The position numbers were made by a program, and so were the translations under genes. A DNA stretch of 64,000 nucleotides from Sulfurovum sp. (GTDB lineage: Bacteria > Campylobacterota > Campylobacteria > Campylobacterales > Sulfurovaceae), in contig JAMORY010000013.1 in NCBI GenBank assembly GCA_027063305.1, positions 109,692 to 173,691 on the forward strand. Reading direction: 5' to 3'. The notes beneath the pieces were generated by a model. That model was not told where the DNA came from and did no database searches. It worked only from the letters and a program-made list of their open reading frames with translations. Shown one piece after another: positions 54,859-63,442 of this stretch. Position 1 is the first letter of the stretch; every line of letters begins with the position of its first letter.

Positions 54859-57735
54859 CTATCTTCTGCTATTTATCTTCTTCACAACACTTCTCAAACT
54901 CTTCACCTCACCCCAGATTTGAAGCTTAGTGCGTGTCTTTTGAGGTATCTCTAAGTTTGTTAGACTTAACACTTCCAAATATATCTCTAACAATTTTTTG
55001 GTTCCTTTGATAGGCTCATCATTCATCTGTGATATCATACTAGAGAGTAGGGTATGAAGAGCTTGATTGTGTAGTGAAGAGAGGTTGAGCATATTGCTGA
55101 CTACCAAGTCTGTAAAGCGTTTAAGTGGGGCGTATTCGTTATGTTCAAGCTTACCGAGTATCTCACCAAGGAGTTGATGATTCATTGTTCCTTCAGTGGT
55201 GGCTTTGTACCATAGTTCAGATGAGAGTTGTCTGGCTGTTTTACTTTCATAGAGCATCATAACTGCAACAAAAGTAGTAGCTGAGGGCTGAAAGTCTCTC
55301 CAGATATCTATAAGATACTTCACAAAATACTCTGTTGCTTTTTTTGTTTGAGAACTACCCCAGTGACCTATAATATTTTCTAAAAACTTAACTATATAAG
55401 GTTCAGGTGTAAGTGGCATGAGGTAGAGTCCATAAATGACATCAAGTATCGATATCTCACTATTTTGATACTCTATATAGATATGTTTAAATATAGATTC
55501 AAATGGTAGATTAATCAAGAATGGTTCTTTGTAAAGCTTTAGCTTCTTGTCAATCATTGAGAGCATCACTTTCTCTCCCTTTTCCCATCCCTCATACTGC
55601 CACTTTTTTGATATTACTTCAAATGAAACATTAAAGATAGCATCAATATTAATCTTTGTTTTTATATAGGTTTGAACAAATGTTTTTAATGCTTCTTTAT
55701 CTTGTTTACGAGATATAGCTATCAACCACCATGAGGGATGTTTCAATGGGGAAGAAGGAAAATCCACTTTGTTACTAAGATATAAAAGCAATAGCTTTAG
55801 TTCACTTGATACCAATAAATCAAATATTTTTTCATCGATATTTTCTAATTGTAATCTTTGCAATGTGATTTGCATTTGCATATCAGAGAACTCTTTATGA
55901 TTATTGACTCTACTTATGAAGTGTTGCATCTCAATAAAGCAGGGACTGTGTGTCGGTAAACTCAATGGTATTTGTGGTGGTGTTTGTATTTCTATATTTT
56001 TAAATGTTTGCTGTAACTGTTGTTTAAAGATGTACAATACCGATGCCTCTTTAGGCAAATTTTTAAAATCTATTGGTGGAACTTCATATCCTACAAATGC
56101 TTGAAGCGAAGCAAGAAGTTTTTGGAAGTCTTTATACTCTTTTGGACTTTCATTATACTCTTTTTGTATAATCTTAGAAAATTCTGCTCCTCGTGGTGAC
56201 TTAAAACTGTTAAAAAAGAGTTTATGTAATGAAAAAGATAGCTCTTTATCACTAAAGTTTTTACTAAGTCGCCGAATAAGTAGCCATCCATAATAAAGCA
56301 AAGCATTAGAAACAATAAAATAAAGCTGAGGCTCGATCCTTTCACTCACGCCCCATTTGATATAGTATCTATATGCCCTTTGTATGGCAGGAGCGATCTT
56401 GTCTGCATTGTTTTTTGTAACCATCGTATCAAACTTTGGAAGTAAAGCAGTAAAGATATCAAATTTATACGGCTCTGTTGCGTCCAGTATGGAAGAGAAA
56501 AAAAACACCATATCCTCAAAACTTTCAGGATAGATGATACGGTTATCTTCTCTTATATATTTTGGTGGAGTTATCTCTATATCTTTTGATTTGCTATCTA
56601 TTTGTTGCATATCAGGTAACATAGCTTTTATGTTGCTGTAAAGACCATCACTATAGATAGATATCTCATCTAGTATGGTTTGCTTCTCTAGCAATTTGTG
56701 CTTGGCTAGTAGTTTGATAGTTTTACTCTGTAAACTCTCATCTGTTTGAGCTAGAGCTTGAGTAGCTAGTAGTGCTAGAGACTCTTTGTAAGCAGGATAT
56801 GCTTTGATGAGTAAATCTATCAAACTCAATGTAGCATTGACTACACTCTTAACACTCCAGCTTAGTAGCAGTGGTACTTGCTCCATAAAGCTATCTATAT
56901 CAAAACTTGGCTCTTTGTAGATGCGTTTTATATACTTGAGTGTTTGGTTGATGGGTTTGGAGTGTTGGGACTGGAGTACCAAGTGCAAAGAAGGCTGAAG
57001 TGCCAAAAGTTCTTCATCTGTAGGCTCAAGAAAATACAACATTTTAAAGAAGTATCCGGTAATAGCTTTATTTGAAAAACGGGTTACACTAAGCAGACAC
57101 TCCTCAACAACACGCAAATGAGAGATCTTTTTCTCTTGTGCAAGTTTTACAACCATCTCAATCCAGTAGTCACCTTTGCCCTCATATTGGTTGTGAATAT
57201 TACACTCATAGGCAAAGAGGTACCAAATATGTTCCTGAAGTGTGATCTGGGGGATTGTCTCGACACTAAAAAGATCAAATCGTGCCAAAGCGTTGGCTGT
57301 CTCTTCCCAACTCGCCGTACGAACATTGTTCTCTTGGCATTTTAACTGTAGATAATAGTGTGTTGGAAAATAACGGTCATGTTTATCTTCATAAAGCCAT
57401 CTTGGAAAATACCAGTCCAGTATCTGGTGTTGATAGATCAATTTACATATATCACTATTGACATAAGTAACAGTACCACAAATAAATTGAACCAATTGAA
57501 ATTTTGTATGTTTGATGGCATACTTTTGATAAAGATCGGACTGATAATATTCTTGTATCTCATGATGTTCTAAAAATATATCCATCTCCATATTCGATCG
57601 ATCAATATGCTCTTTGCTTGAATCTTCTATCTTACGGGCGATATATGATCGCTCTTTATCTGAAAGATTTTTTAAAAAGTCAATAAGCGAAGAGGTATCC
57701 TTTGCCTCAATGATGTATTGTAGTTTTTGGATCAT
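54859..57735 (-). CDS. Giant helical-repeat protein B (DUF6493-like)
   Basis: A 958-residue paralogue of protein A, with the same N-terminal pattern (LIDFLKNLSDKERSYIARKI versus FLQSLSDSDKK in A), a long diverged helical middle and the conserved C-terminal block (SELWYKATTEGTMNHQLLGE). The C-terminal end is basic (EVKSLRSVVKKINSRR). No catalytic motif, no membrane helix. Starts 2 bases after the membrane protein above it, so expression is coupled. In a 108-base tract (55112-55219 against 51904-52011) I count only 7 mismatches between the two genes by hand, far fewer than elsewhere, which suggests gene conversion or strong constraint. Confidence 0.8.
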   Translation of the reverse strand: MIQKLQYIIEAKDTSSLIDFLKNLSDKERSYIARKIEDSSKEHIDRSNMEMDIFLEHHEIQEYYQSDLYQKYAIKHTKFQLVQFICGTVTYVNSDICKLIYQHQILDWYFPRWLYEDKHDRYFPTHYYLQLKCQENNVRTASWEETANALARFDLFSVETIPQITLQEHIWYLFAYECNIHNQYEGKGDYWIEMVVKLAQEKKISHLRVVEECLLSVTRFSNKAITGYFFKMLYFLEPTDEELLALQPSLHLVLQSQHSKPINQTLKYIKRIYKEPSFDIDSFMEQVPLLLSWSVKSVVNATLSLIDLLIKAYPAYKESLALLATQALAQTDESLQSKTIKLLAKHKLLEKQTILDEISIYSDGLYSNIKAMLPDMQQIDSKSKDIEITPPKYIREDNRIIYPESFEDMVFFFSSILDATEPYKFDIFTALLPKFDTMVTKNNADKIAPAIQRAYRYYIKWGVSERIEPQLYFIVSNALLYYGWLLIRRLSKNFSDKELSFSLHKLFFNSFKSPRGAEFSKIIQKEYNESPKEYKDFQKLLASLQAFVGYEVPPIDFKNLPKEASVLYIFKQQLQQTFKNIEIQTPPQIPLSLPTHSPCFIEMQHFISRVNNHKEFSDMQMQITLQRLQLENIDEKIFDLLVSSELKLLLLYLSNKVDFPSSPLKHPSWWLIAISRKQDKEALKTFVQTYIKTKINIDAIFNVSFEVISKKWQYEGWEKGEKVMLSMIDKKLKLYKEPFLINLPFESIFKHIYIEYQNSEISILDVIYGLYLMPLTPEPYIVKFLENIIGHWGSSQTKKATEYFVKYLIDIWRDFQPSATTFVAVMMLYESKTARQLSSELWYKATTEGTMNHQLLGEILGKLEHNEYAPLKRFTDLVVSNMLNLSSLHNQALHTLLSSMISQMNDEPIKGTKKLLEIYLEVLSLTNLEIPQKTRTKLQIWGEVKSLRSVVKKINSRR

Positions 57736-57737
57736 TT

Positions 57738-58124
57738 TTACTCCTCTGTCTCTATCTTCACAACCGGCTTATGCAACCTATTTGAAAGATCCTGTGCATA
57801 GATACATGGAAGTAAATCATCTTTACTTGCATAAAGATTAATGCGTTTATCTTCAAAACGAAAGTTGAGTTCATAGTGTGTGTAGTCACCATCTTTGAAT
57901 TTAAGTACTTCTATGACTTGTAATTTTTTGAGTGGATATCTAGTGATCTCTTGACCTTCTCTATCCTTTACAATAAGTACTTGTTTGTAGAAATCTATAA
58001 TTTTGCTGGTATCTTCAGCACGAATATATTTGATAAGATAGAGTGCGCAGATAAATACCACAAGAGCCCAACCCCAATAGATAGGTTGCGCATTGACCCT
58101 CTCTTTTAGCTTATCTCTATTCAT
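57738..58124 (-). CDS. Single-helix membrane protein of the SWIM operon
   Basis: A 128-residue protein with one N-terminal membrane helix (IYWGWALVVFICALYLIKYI, about residues 14-34) and a C-terminal beta-rich domain (YPLKKLQVIEVLKFKDG, YTHYELNFRFEDKRINLYAS) that resembles a PH-like sheet facing either side. No family recognised. It starts 1 base after the preceding stop and 2 bases before protein B. Confidence 0.7.
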   Translation of the reverse strand: MNRDKLKERVNAQPIYWGWALVVFICALYLIKYIRAEDTSKIIDFYKQVLIVKDREGQEITRYPLKKLQVIEVLKFKDGDYTHYELNFRFEDKRINLYASKDDLLPCIYAQDLSNRLHKPVVKIETEE

Positions 58125-58125
58125 C

Positions 58126-58437
58126 TCAATAGCCTCCTGAGTAGTCTATGCCGTCATAGTCAGGATTTCTGCCAATGAGCCCACTCATCAGTAAAAAAGT
58201 AACAAACAAAATAAGAAGTATAGTTCCAAGATGGGCATCATACGATTTTTTAAAACTGCATTTACTTGGAGATATCATATTGTCACACTCCATGGATTCT
58301 ATATCGGAAGAGTAGTCAAATTTCTCATACAGATGTGGCACTGTTGATTCTTTATAGGGTTGAGCATATACACTGCTCTGACCATCTGCATAGAGTGAAA
58401 CAAACAACATTAAAAAAATGATTTTCAGTATTTTCAC
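58126..58437 (-). CDS. Small exported, C-terminally anchored protein of the SWIM operon
   Basis: A 103-residue protein with a signal peptide (MKILKIIFLMLFVSLYA), a periplasmic part with two Cys (ECDNMISPSKC) that may pair, a C-terminal membrane helix (LGTILLILFVTFLLMSGLIG) and a Gly/Tyr/Asp tail (DYDGIDYSGGY). Start overlaps the SWIM stop (ATGA). Function unknown. Confidence 0.68.
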   Translation of the reverse strand: MKILKIIFLMLFVSLYADGQSSVYAQPYKESTVPHLYEKFDYSSDIESMECDNMISPSKCSFKKSYDAHLGTILLILFVTFLLMSGLIGRNPDYDGIDYSGGY

Positions 58438-59777
58438 TTCACCACCTCCTTCACAGCCAACACATGCTTACACTCTCCACGAGAGCCTTGATACTTGCTA
58501 TACCACTGGCAGGTACACTTCGCTTCATCATTCTCTATGATAACCAGATGCTCCACCCCACTACCTGCGACTCTTGCTTCTACTCTTCCATTCTCATTGG
58601 CAATTACGTTTACCTCTCCCCTTTCAATAAGCTTTTTAGCCCCTTTAAGTCGTGGATTGAGTGTGAGAATACGCGAAGGTTTAAACGGAAGCTGCCGGTA
58701 GAAGTAGGTACCGGTATTAAGGTCATACCCAAGCAACCCCATTGCAGAGAGTTTAGCTGTAAACTTTTCTACTTCTGCGGGGTCTTTACCGATACGGATG
58801 GGTAAAAGTGTAGGCGTAAAAGTCTGATTGGCATAACCAAAGTTACTAAAACGTTCCATCTCCTCTTCATCTATATCCGCCATAAGCGCATCAAGCTGCG
58901 TGCCCTCTCCCGAAAATCCTCTGTAGGCATCACGCGAGATTGTCAAAGAGAATACAACACTCTCAAAATAGAGCTGCCAAGTACTCGAAAGCCCCTCTTC
59001 ATGAACAAAAACTTTTAGCTCCTTGAGTAACGGAAGCAAGGGTTCCAAAAGTCTCAGGCGGTTGATCGCCCCGATGTGCATGGCATCCTTTTGTGCCATA
59101 GGAGAGAAGCTGTAGCGGTTGGTACGATTGATGAGATAGTAATCTGTTTTAACAACCCCTTTTGGGATGGAGCGAAAGAGCTGTATGGCTTGCAGCCTAT
59201 TAAGCGTTGCATAGGGTTTGGAGTGTGCCAGATAGTCCTGCACCGCAGTTAGAGACTTGACCCATCGCGTAGGCAGTTTGACCTTTTTTTCAGTGACTTG
59301 ATGCGCTTGCGTCTCTACCTTGACATCTTTGGAACCTACATGCAGTGTAAGCGGTACATCTCTGCCCACACTCCCCAGTGCCGAGATCATCTCCTGATTG
59401 AAATCAACATTGGTCGTTCCACTTGCCACAAATGCCTCTTTTTGATGTGATTCATCCACATCAACTCTGGCATACACCCCTGCACACTGAGAAAAGCCTT
59501 CAAAACGGATCATCCCATTTCCTACTGTAACGATGGGGTCTCTCATCGCCTCAAGCTGCGCCTGAGTCAAGATGAAGTTGGACTTGACCACATTGGCAAG
59601 AGCTATCAAACAGCGTGCGACCATATAGGGATTGGAAAGCCTACCGTCAAAAAAACAGGGCAGATCGGTTTGTGGCACTTCAGAGTAGTTGGAGAGAAAG
59701 AGATCGGACTCATTTTGTGAACTTTGAAGCAGTGATGCAAAAGTATAGTTGTACGTTAGTGTTTCTGTAGAGCTCAT
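58434..59777 (-). CDS. SWIM zinc-finger protein
   Basis: A 447-residue cytoplasmic protein whose C-terminus holds the SWIM motif: CTCQWYSKYQGSRGECKH, that is CxC...CxH, a metal site seen in DNA- or protein-binding proteins. The rest has no recognised enzyme fold; DVPLTLHVGSKDVKVETQ and MEELERFSNFGY-like stretches are unassigned. SWIM proteins of this size neighbour MoxR ATPase, vWA and helical-repeat genes in some bacteria (from memory of YehQ-type clusters), but no MoxR is present here. First gene of the operon; the 76 bases upstream to 59853 are AT-rich and probably carry the promoter. Confidence 0.82.
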   Translation of the reverse strand: MSSTETLTYNYTFASLLQSSQNESDLFLSNYSEVPQTDLPCFFDGRLSNPYMVARCLIALANVVKSNFILTQAQLEAMRDPIVTVGNGMIRFEGFSQCAGVYARVDVDESHQKEAFVASGTTNVDFNQEMISALGSVGRDVPLTLHVGSKDVKVETQAHQVTEKKVKLPTRWVKSLTAVQDYLAHSKPYATLNRLQAIQLFRSIPKGVVKTDYYLINRTNRYSFSPMAQKDAMHIGAINRLRLLEPLLPLLKELKVFVHEEGLSSTWQLYFESVVFSLTISRDAYRGFSGEGTQLDALMADIDEEEMERFSNFGYANQTFTPTLLPIRIGKDPAEVEKFTAKLSAMGLLGYDLNTGTYFYRQLPFKPSRILTLNPRLKGAKKLIERGEVNVIANENGRVEARVAGSGVEHLVIIENDEAKCTCQWYSKYQGSRGECKHVLAVKEVVK

Positions 59778-59853
59778 CTTTCTCTCCCTCGTAAGATGAG
59801 ACTATTATAGTGAAAAAATATCTTAGATTACTAATAATAATTATTTTAATTCT

Positions 59854-60192
59854 CTACAAAAATCCCCACTTCTTCAAGATAATCTCCGCCACCGCTTTTT
59901 TGTAAGCACCCGTATGACGGAATACTTCATTCCCCTCAGCATCGAAAAATATCTGTGTAGGCATCTCTTTGAGTTTGTAGATATCTCGGCTGATATGACG
60001 CTCTTTCTGCCCATCTATGGCGTAGATCTGAAACTCCGGATGCTCTTCAAGGATCGTAGCAAACACATGAGACATCGCTTTACAACTGTAGCAGTGGCTC
60101 ATACCAAATGCCAATATAGTCGGTCGTCCGTTACCGATGTTGTGTTTGATATGCCTGTACTCATTGACCGGAAGCAGTTTTTTCTCATCCAT
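59854..60192 (-). CDS. Thioredoxin-like protein with CYSC motif
   Basis: A 112-residue thioredoxin fold. GMSHCYSCKAMSHVF gives a CxxC redox site; MPTQIFFDAEGNEV carries the cis-Pro. No signal peptide, so probably cytoplasmic. The start is ATG 60192 with AAAGGA upstream; a GTG is 3 bases earlier. Reductase of unknown partner. Divergent from pdxJ. Confidence 0.85.
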   Translation of the reverse strand: MDEKKLLPVNEYRHIKHNIGNGRPTILAFGMSHCYSCKAMSHVFATILEEHPEFQIYAIDGQKERHISRDIYKLKEMPTQIFFDAEGNEVFRHTGAYKKAVAEIILKKWGFL

Positions 60193-60239
60193 CACATTCC
60201 TTTTGGGTCGATATGAGGCAAATTATACATACCTTTTGC

Positions 60240-60245
60240 TATAAT
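60240..60245 (+). promoter_or_regulatory. Extended -10 promoter (TGC-TATAAT) for pdxJ
   Basis: TG at 60237-60238, C, TATAAT at 60240-60245, 29 bases before ATG 60274. Confidence 0.65.
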
Positions 60246-60273
60246 CGAATTAATTCATTTGAGGAGTTCGTGT

Positions 60274-61056
60274 ATGCTACTAGGTGTCAACATTGACCAT
60301 ATCGCTGTACTGAGAGAAGCCAGAAGAGTTGCCGATCCCGATCCGCTTGATGCACTGGGCATCTGTAAACGTGCAGGTGCAGACCAGGTCACCATCCATC
60401 TGCGTGAGGACAGACGGCATATTCAAGACGATGATGCGGCACGTATCATCAAACTCTCCGCACTCCCTGTCAATCTTGAGTGCGCCATTGAACCAAGCAT
60501 GATCGACATCGCCTGCGAGCTTCGTCCGCATCGTGTAACACTTGTGCCTGAAAAGCGTGAAGAGGTGACAACTGAGGGCGGACTCATGGTCACAAGAGAT
60601 CAAAGCAGGCTTAAAGAGGCGATCAAACGGCTTCAAGCCGAAGAGATAGAGGTCTCCCTCTTCATCGACCCTACCCTCGAAGCGGTCAGAGCCTCCGAAG
60701 CGCTCAATGTCGAGTGGATCGAATTTCATACCGGAAAGTACGCCAACATCTACGCGATGCTCTACAGCAACCTTGGCAAGACCCACCACACCATCCCAGA
60801 GCTTGACCTGCCTCGCAAGGTGCTTAAACAGATGATGGATGATGAACTCAGAAACCTCAGGCTGCTTAGCTGCGATGCCATGGAGATGGGTCTTAGAGTC
60901 GCTGCCGGACATGGGCTGAATATGCAAAATGTCGGTGCCATCGTCGAGATAGAGACCATCGAAGAGCTCAACATAGGGCAGAGCATCATTGCCCGTTCAG
61001 TCTATGTAGGGTTGGAGCAGGCAATTTTGGATATGAAAGCGAAGCTAATTAGATAA
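60274..61056 (+). CDS. pdxJ: Pyridoxine 5'-phosphate synthase PdxJ
   Basis: A 260-residue TIM-barrel enzyme that condenses amino-acetone phosphate (from PdxA) with deoxyxylulose 5-phosphate to make pyridoxine phosphate. LLGVNIDHIAVLREARR, GADQVTIHLREDRRHI, NLECAIEPSM, TGKYANIYA and AAGHGLNMQN are conserved. ATG 60274 with GAGGAG (60261-60266) is preferred to the TTG at 60259. pdxA follows, with a heptameric array in the gap. Confidence 0.96.
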   Translation: MLLGVNIDHIAVLREARRVADPDPLDALGICKRAGADQVTIHLREDRRHIQDDDAARIIKLSALPVNLECAIEPSMIDIACELRPHRVTLVPEKREEVTTEGGLMVTRDQSRLKEAIKRLQAEEIEVSLFIDPTLEAVRASEALNVEWIEFHTGKYANIYAMLYSNLGKTHHTIPELDLPRKVLKQMMDDELRNLRLLSCDAMEMGLRVAAGHGLNMQNVGAIVEIETIEELNIGQSIIARSVYVGLEQAILDMKAKLIR

Positions 61057-61057
61057 A

Positions 61058-61088
61058 AGTGAGGAGTGAGGAGTGAGGAGTGAGGAGT
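61058..61088. repeat. Heptameric array GAGGAGT x4 after pdxJ
   Basis: Four perfect GAGGAGT units (61061-61088), beginning 4 bases after the pdxJ stop TAA, preceded by a partial unit. Confidence 0.92.
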
Positions 61089-61159
61089 TATTGTTTGCAT
61101 TTTTTCAAAATGCTTTTATTTTTTTAGATCAAAGCTTTGCAAAGCAAAGCATACCGATA

Positions 61160-61187
61160 CTCCTACCTCCTACCTTCTACCTTCTCA
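61160..61187. repeat. Heptameric array CTCCTAC x2, CTTCTAC, CTTCTCA before pdxA
   Basis: A 7-base period pyrimidine array, roughly the reverse complement of the GAGGAGT array 70 bases upstream; the two could pair as a large imperfect hairpin. Just before, GCTTTGCAAAGC (near 61133-61144) is a 12-base palindrome. Confidence 0.85.
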
Positions 61188-61212
61188 CTGTTCATAGTAC
61201 ACGGAGTGGACT

Positions 61213-62154
61213 ATGAAAAAAGTAGCCATCTCCATCGGCGACCTCAACGGCATTGGTATCCAACTTGCACTGGAGAACCACAAAGCGGTCTCCAGACTGG
61301 TAGAGCCTATCTACTGCATCGACTCAACCATGCTCACACAAGTGGCAACCAAACTCAACCTCATTATCCCCAATGACTTTCAAACCGTAGAAAATATTGC
61401 CCCACATTTCATCATCGAACCGGGGCAAGTCAGCAAAGAGAGCGGAGCCTACGCTTACGCTTCCTTTGTAAAAGCTGTGGAACTGGCAAAAGCAAAAGAG
61501 GTCGATGCCGTCACCACCCTACCCATTCATAAAAAAGCATGGGAGCTTACAGGGGTACAATACAAAGGCCATACCGATGCACTGAGAGACTTCTTCGATG
61601 CAGAGGCGATCATGATGCTGGGGTGTCCAAAGATGTATGTGGCACTCTACACGGAACATATTCCTCTCAAAGAGGTAGCAGGAAGCATTAATGAAACTGA
61701 CCTGACCCGTTTCCTTCTCGACTTCTACTATACGGCAAAACCTACCTCCACTGTAGCTGTCCTTGGGCTCAACCCGCATGCCGGAGATGACGGGGTATTG
61801 GGAGATGAAGAGACCATCATTCAAAAAGCGATCAACCGAGCAAATGTCAGCATCGATCCAACCTATCGTCGGGGTGAGGGCACCCCGACCTACAGTGATC
61901 CTCTTGTTCCGGATGTCGCTTTTACACCTAATGTACGCAAACACTATACCCACTATATAGCCATGTACCACGACCAAGGGTTGGCACCGCTGAAAGCTCT
62001 CTATTTTGACGAGGGGATCAATGTGAGTTTGAACCTGCCCATACTACGAACATCGGTCGATCACGGTACGGCATTCGATATTGCCTATAGCGGTAAAGAG
62101 GTCAATGGGTTAAGTTATTTGAATGCGGTGAAATATATAGTGGGTAGTGGGTAG
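61213..62154 (+). CDS. pdxA: 4-hydroxythreonine-4-phosphate dehydrogenase PdxA
   Basis: A 313-residue NAD enzyme in vitamin B6 synthesis, feeding PdxJ. KKVAISIGDLNGIGIQLAL, YKGHTDALRDFF (metal-binding His), GLNPHAGDDGVLG, and YHDQGLAPLKAL carry the ligands and substrate residues. The ribosome site is CGGAG. The C-terminal IVGSG and the TAG stop are written by the GTGGGTA array; the normal protein end is thus set by repeats. Confidence 0.95.
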   Translation: MKKVAISIGDLNGIGIQLALENHKAVSRLVEPIYCIDSTMLTQVATKLNLIIPNDFQTVENIAPHFIIEPGQVSKESGAYAYASFVKAVELAKAKEVDAVTTLPIHKKAWELTGVQYKGHTDALRDFFDAEAIMMLGCPKMYVALYTEHIPLKEVAGSINETDLTRFLLDFYYTAKPTSTVAVLGLNPHAGDDGVLGDEETIIQKAINRANVSIDPTYRRGEGTPTYSDPLVPDVAFTPNVRKHYTHYIAMYHDQGLAPLKALYFDEGINVSLNLPILRTSVDHGTAFDIAYSGKEVNGLSYLNAVKYIVGSG

Positions 62155-62158
62155 TGAA
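62138..62158. repeat. Heptameric array TAGTGGG x2 plus partial at the end of pdxA
   Basis: TAGTGGG at 62138-62144 and 62145-62151, then TAGTGAA (62152-62158). The pdxA stop TAG is the start of the third unit. Confidence 0.85.
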
Positions 62159-62173
62159 TTATATACCTATCCT

Positions 62174-62208
62174 TTACTACTCCTTATTCCCTACTATCTA
62201 GCTCCTAA
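62174..62208. repeat. Degenerate heptad stretch ending in TA each seven bases
   Basis: TTTACTA CTCCTTA TTCCCTA CTATCTA GCTCCTA: five imperfect 7-base units, roughly complementary to the array at the end of pdxA. It overlaps the stop of the zinc-ribbon gene. Confidence 0.5.
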
Positions 62209-62432
62209 CAAAATAGGCTTGGTTCCGCCTCTTCCTGAATGATCTGACATGACTCATCCATCATAGACTCCAATTTCTGTTGACAACAATCACATAAATA
62301 ACGGTATTGTTGCATATCATAATGGATCATATCTCCCTCTTGTAGTTCACTATAGCACTCTGCACACACTTGTGTAACACGGATCAATATCTCTTTCGTC
62401 GCAACTTGACTGACAAAACATGGGCTGCTCAT
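62205..62432 (-). CDS. Small Cys-rich zinc-ribbon-like protein
   Basis: A 75-residue protein with two CxxC pairs (VCAECYSEL and YLCDCCQQKL) that can bind one zinc, plus flanking Cys. No family name recognised. ATGA overlap with the TPR gene. Possibly a partner protein. Confidence 0.7.
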   Translation of the reverse strand: MSSPCFVSQVATKEILIRVTQVCAECYSELQEGDMIHYDMQQYRYLCDCCQQKLESMMDESCQIIQEEAEPSLFC

Positions 62433-63070
62433 TCTCTCTCCTCCAACTCGTTGATCATCTTCTTCGCTTCTTCGATACTCTTATCGAGCTCATAAGCTTT
62501 ACGGTAGTTTTCTAATGCTTCATCATACATTCCAAGGTCATAAAGCGTATTGGCATAATTGAAGTAATGTGGGGCATATTCAGGATCAAGGGCTATTGCT
62601 TTTTCATGATGCACTTTTGCCGCTTCATCCTCTTTGAGGTGATGTAGTGTATTTGCCAGTGCATCGTGTGCCATATCATCGCTAGGATCGAGGGAGAGTA
62701 TCTTCTCATAGACCTTCTTAGCCTCCTTATACTCTCTATCCTCAAGATAAAGATAACCCTCTCGACGCAGTGCTTCAATATTGTTCTCATCCAGTATCAA
62801 TGCACTCTGTACCGCTTTTCTTGCTTCAAGAAGATCACCCTTTTCTATAGCTTCATCTGTCATTTGAATGAGCTGATCGATACGTGAGATCTCCTGCTGC
62901 GGCTTAGAGAATGTTTTATCAGGACGATTAATACCGCCAATACGTTCATCAGGGAGTTTCGCTTCAAAATCGACCCCACGTTTAGGATAGCTTCCGGAAA
63001 AGAGCTGTTTGAAAAAAAGGTAGAAAACACCACCTGCAATGATCAGTAATAAAAGTTGAAATGTTGTCAT
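62429..63070 (-). CDS. Membrane-anchored TPR protein
   Basis: A 213-residue protein with an N-terminal membrane helix (FQLLLLIIAGGVFYLFF) and three to four tetratricopeptide repeats from about residue 70 (AIEKGDLLEARKAVQSALIL, KEAKKVYEKILSLDPSDDMA, PHYFNYANTLYDLGMYDEAL). A protein-interaction adaptor; partners unknown. Overlaps the zinc-ribbon gene by 4 bases. Confidence 0.85.
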   Translation of the reverse strand: MTTFQLLLLIIAGGVFYLFFKQLFSGSYPKRGVDFEAKLPDERIGGINRPDKTFSKPQQEISRIDQLIQMTDEAIEKGDLLEARKAVQSALILDENNIEALRREGYLYLEDREYKEAKKVYEKILSLDPSDDMAHDALANTLHHLKEDEAAKVHHEKAIALDPEYAPHYFNYANTLYDLGMYDEALENYRKAYELDKSIEEAKKMINELEERE

Positions 63071-63128
63071 GAAAGCTCCAAAAGTGAATGTCGAATCATA
63101 GTCTATTCTAACTTAAATCCAAAGAAAA

Positions 63129-63398
63129 TCATTCAGCTTTGAGCTGGAGTGCGATACGGCCGACCTCTGCATCCATCTCTTCTTTACTCGGAAATAAAAA
63201 CCGTACCACCTCCTCCTCTTCCAAATGAACGAATATGGCATAGCCGACCAGCTCCACCTTTCCTTTTGCCTCCACCTCAAGCCACTCCAGACTCACCTGT
63301 GTGGTCTCATCTTCATACCCGGTCTTCACAACTGCCGCCGGATAAAGCTGTGTGATCTCTTTTGTGTTAAATTGTCTATTTTGTATTGTAAGTATCAT
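63129..63398 (-). CDS. Small conserved-looking protein, function unknown
   Basis: An 89-residue protein starting MILTIQNRQFNTKEITQLYP, with acidic VHLEEEEVVRFLFPS. I prefer ATG 63398 because a longer start at 63422 would run through the yqeY promoter. No family recognised. It is divergent from yqeY with no spacer. Confidence 0.6.
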   Translation of the reverse strand: MILTIQNRQFNTKEITQLYPAAVVKTGYEDETTQVSLEWLEVEAKGKVELVGYAIFVHLEEEEVVRFLFPSKEEMDAEVGRIALQLKAE

Positions 63399-63411
63399 AG
63401 ATTGATTGTAG

Positions 63412-63417
63412 TATAAT
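63412..63417 (+). promoter_or_regulatory. -10 box TATAAT for yqeY
   Basis: GTAG-TATAAT at 63412-63417, 25 bases before the GTG start; the box lies in front of the opposite small gene. Confidence 0.5.
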
Positions 63418-63442
63418 TTCATTAAAATATCAGGAGAAACAG

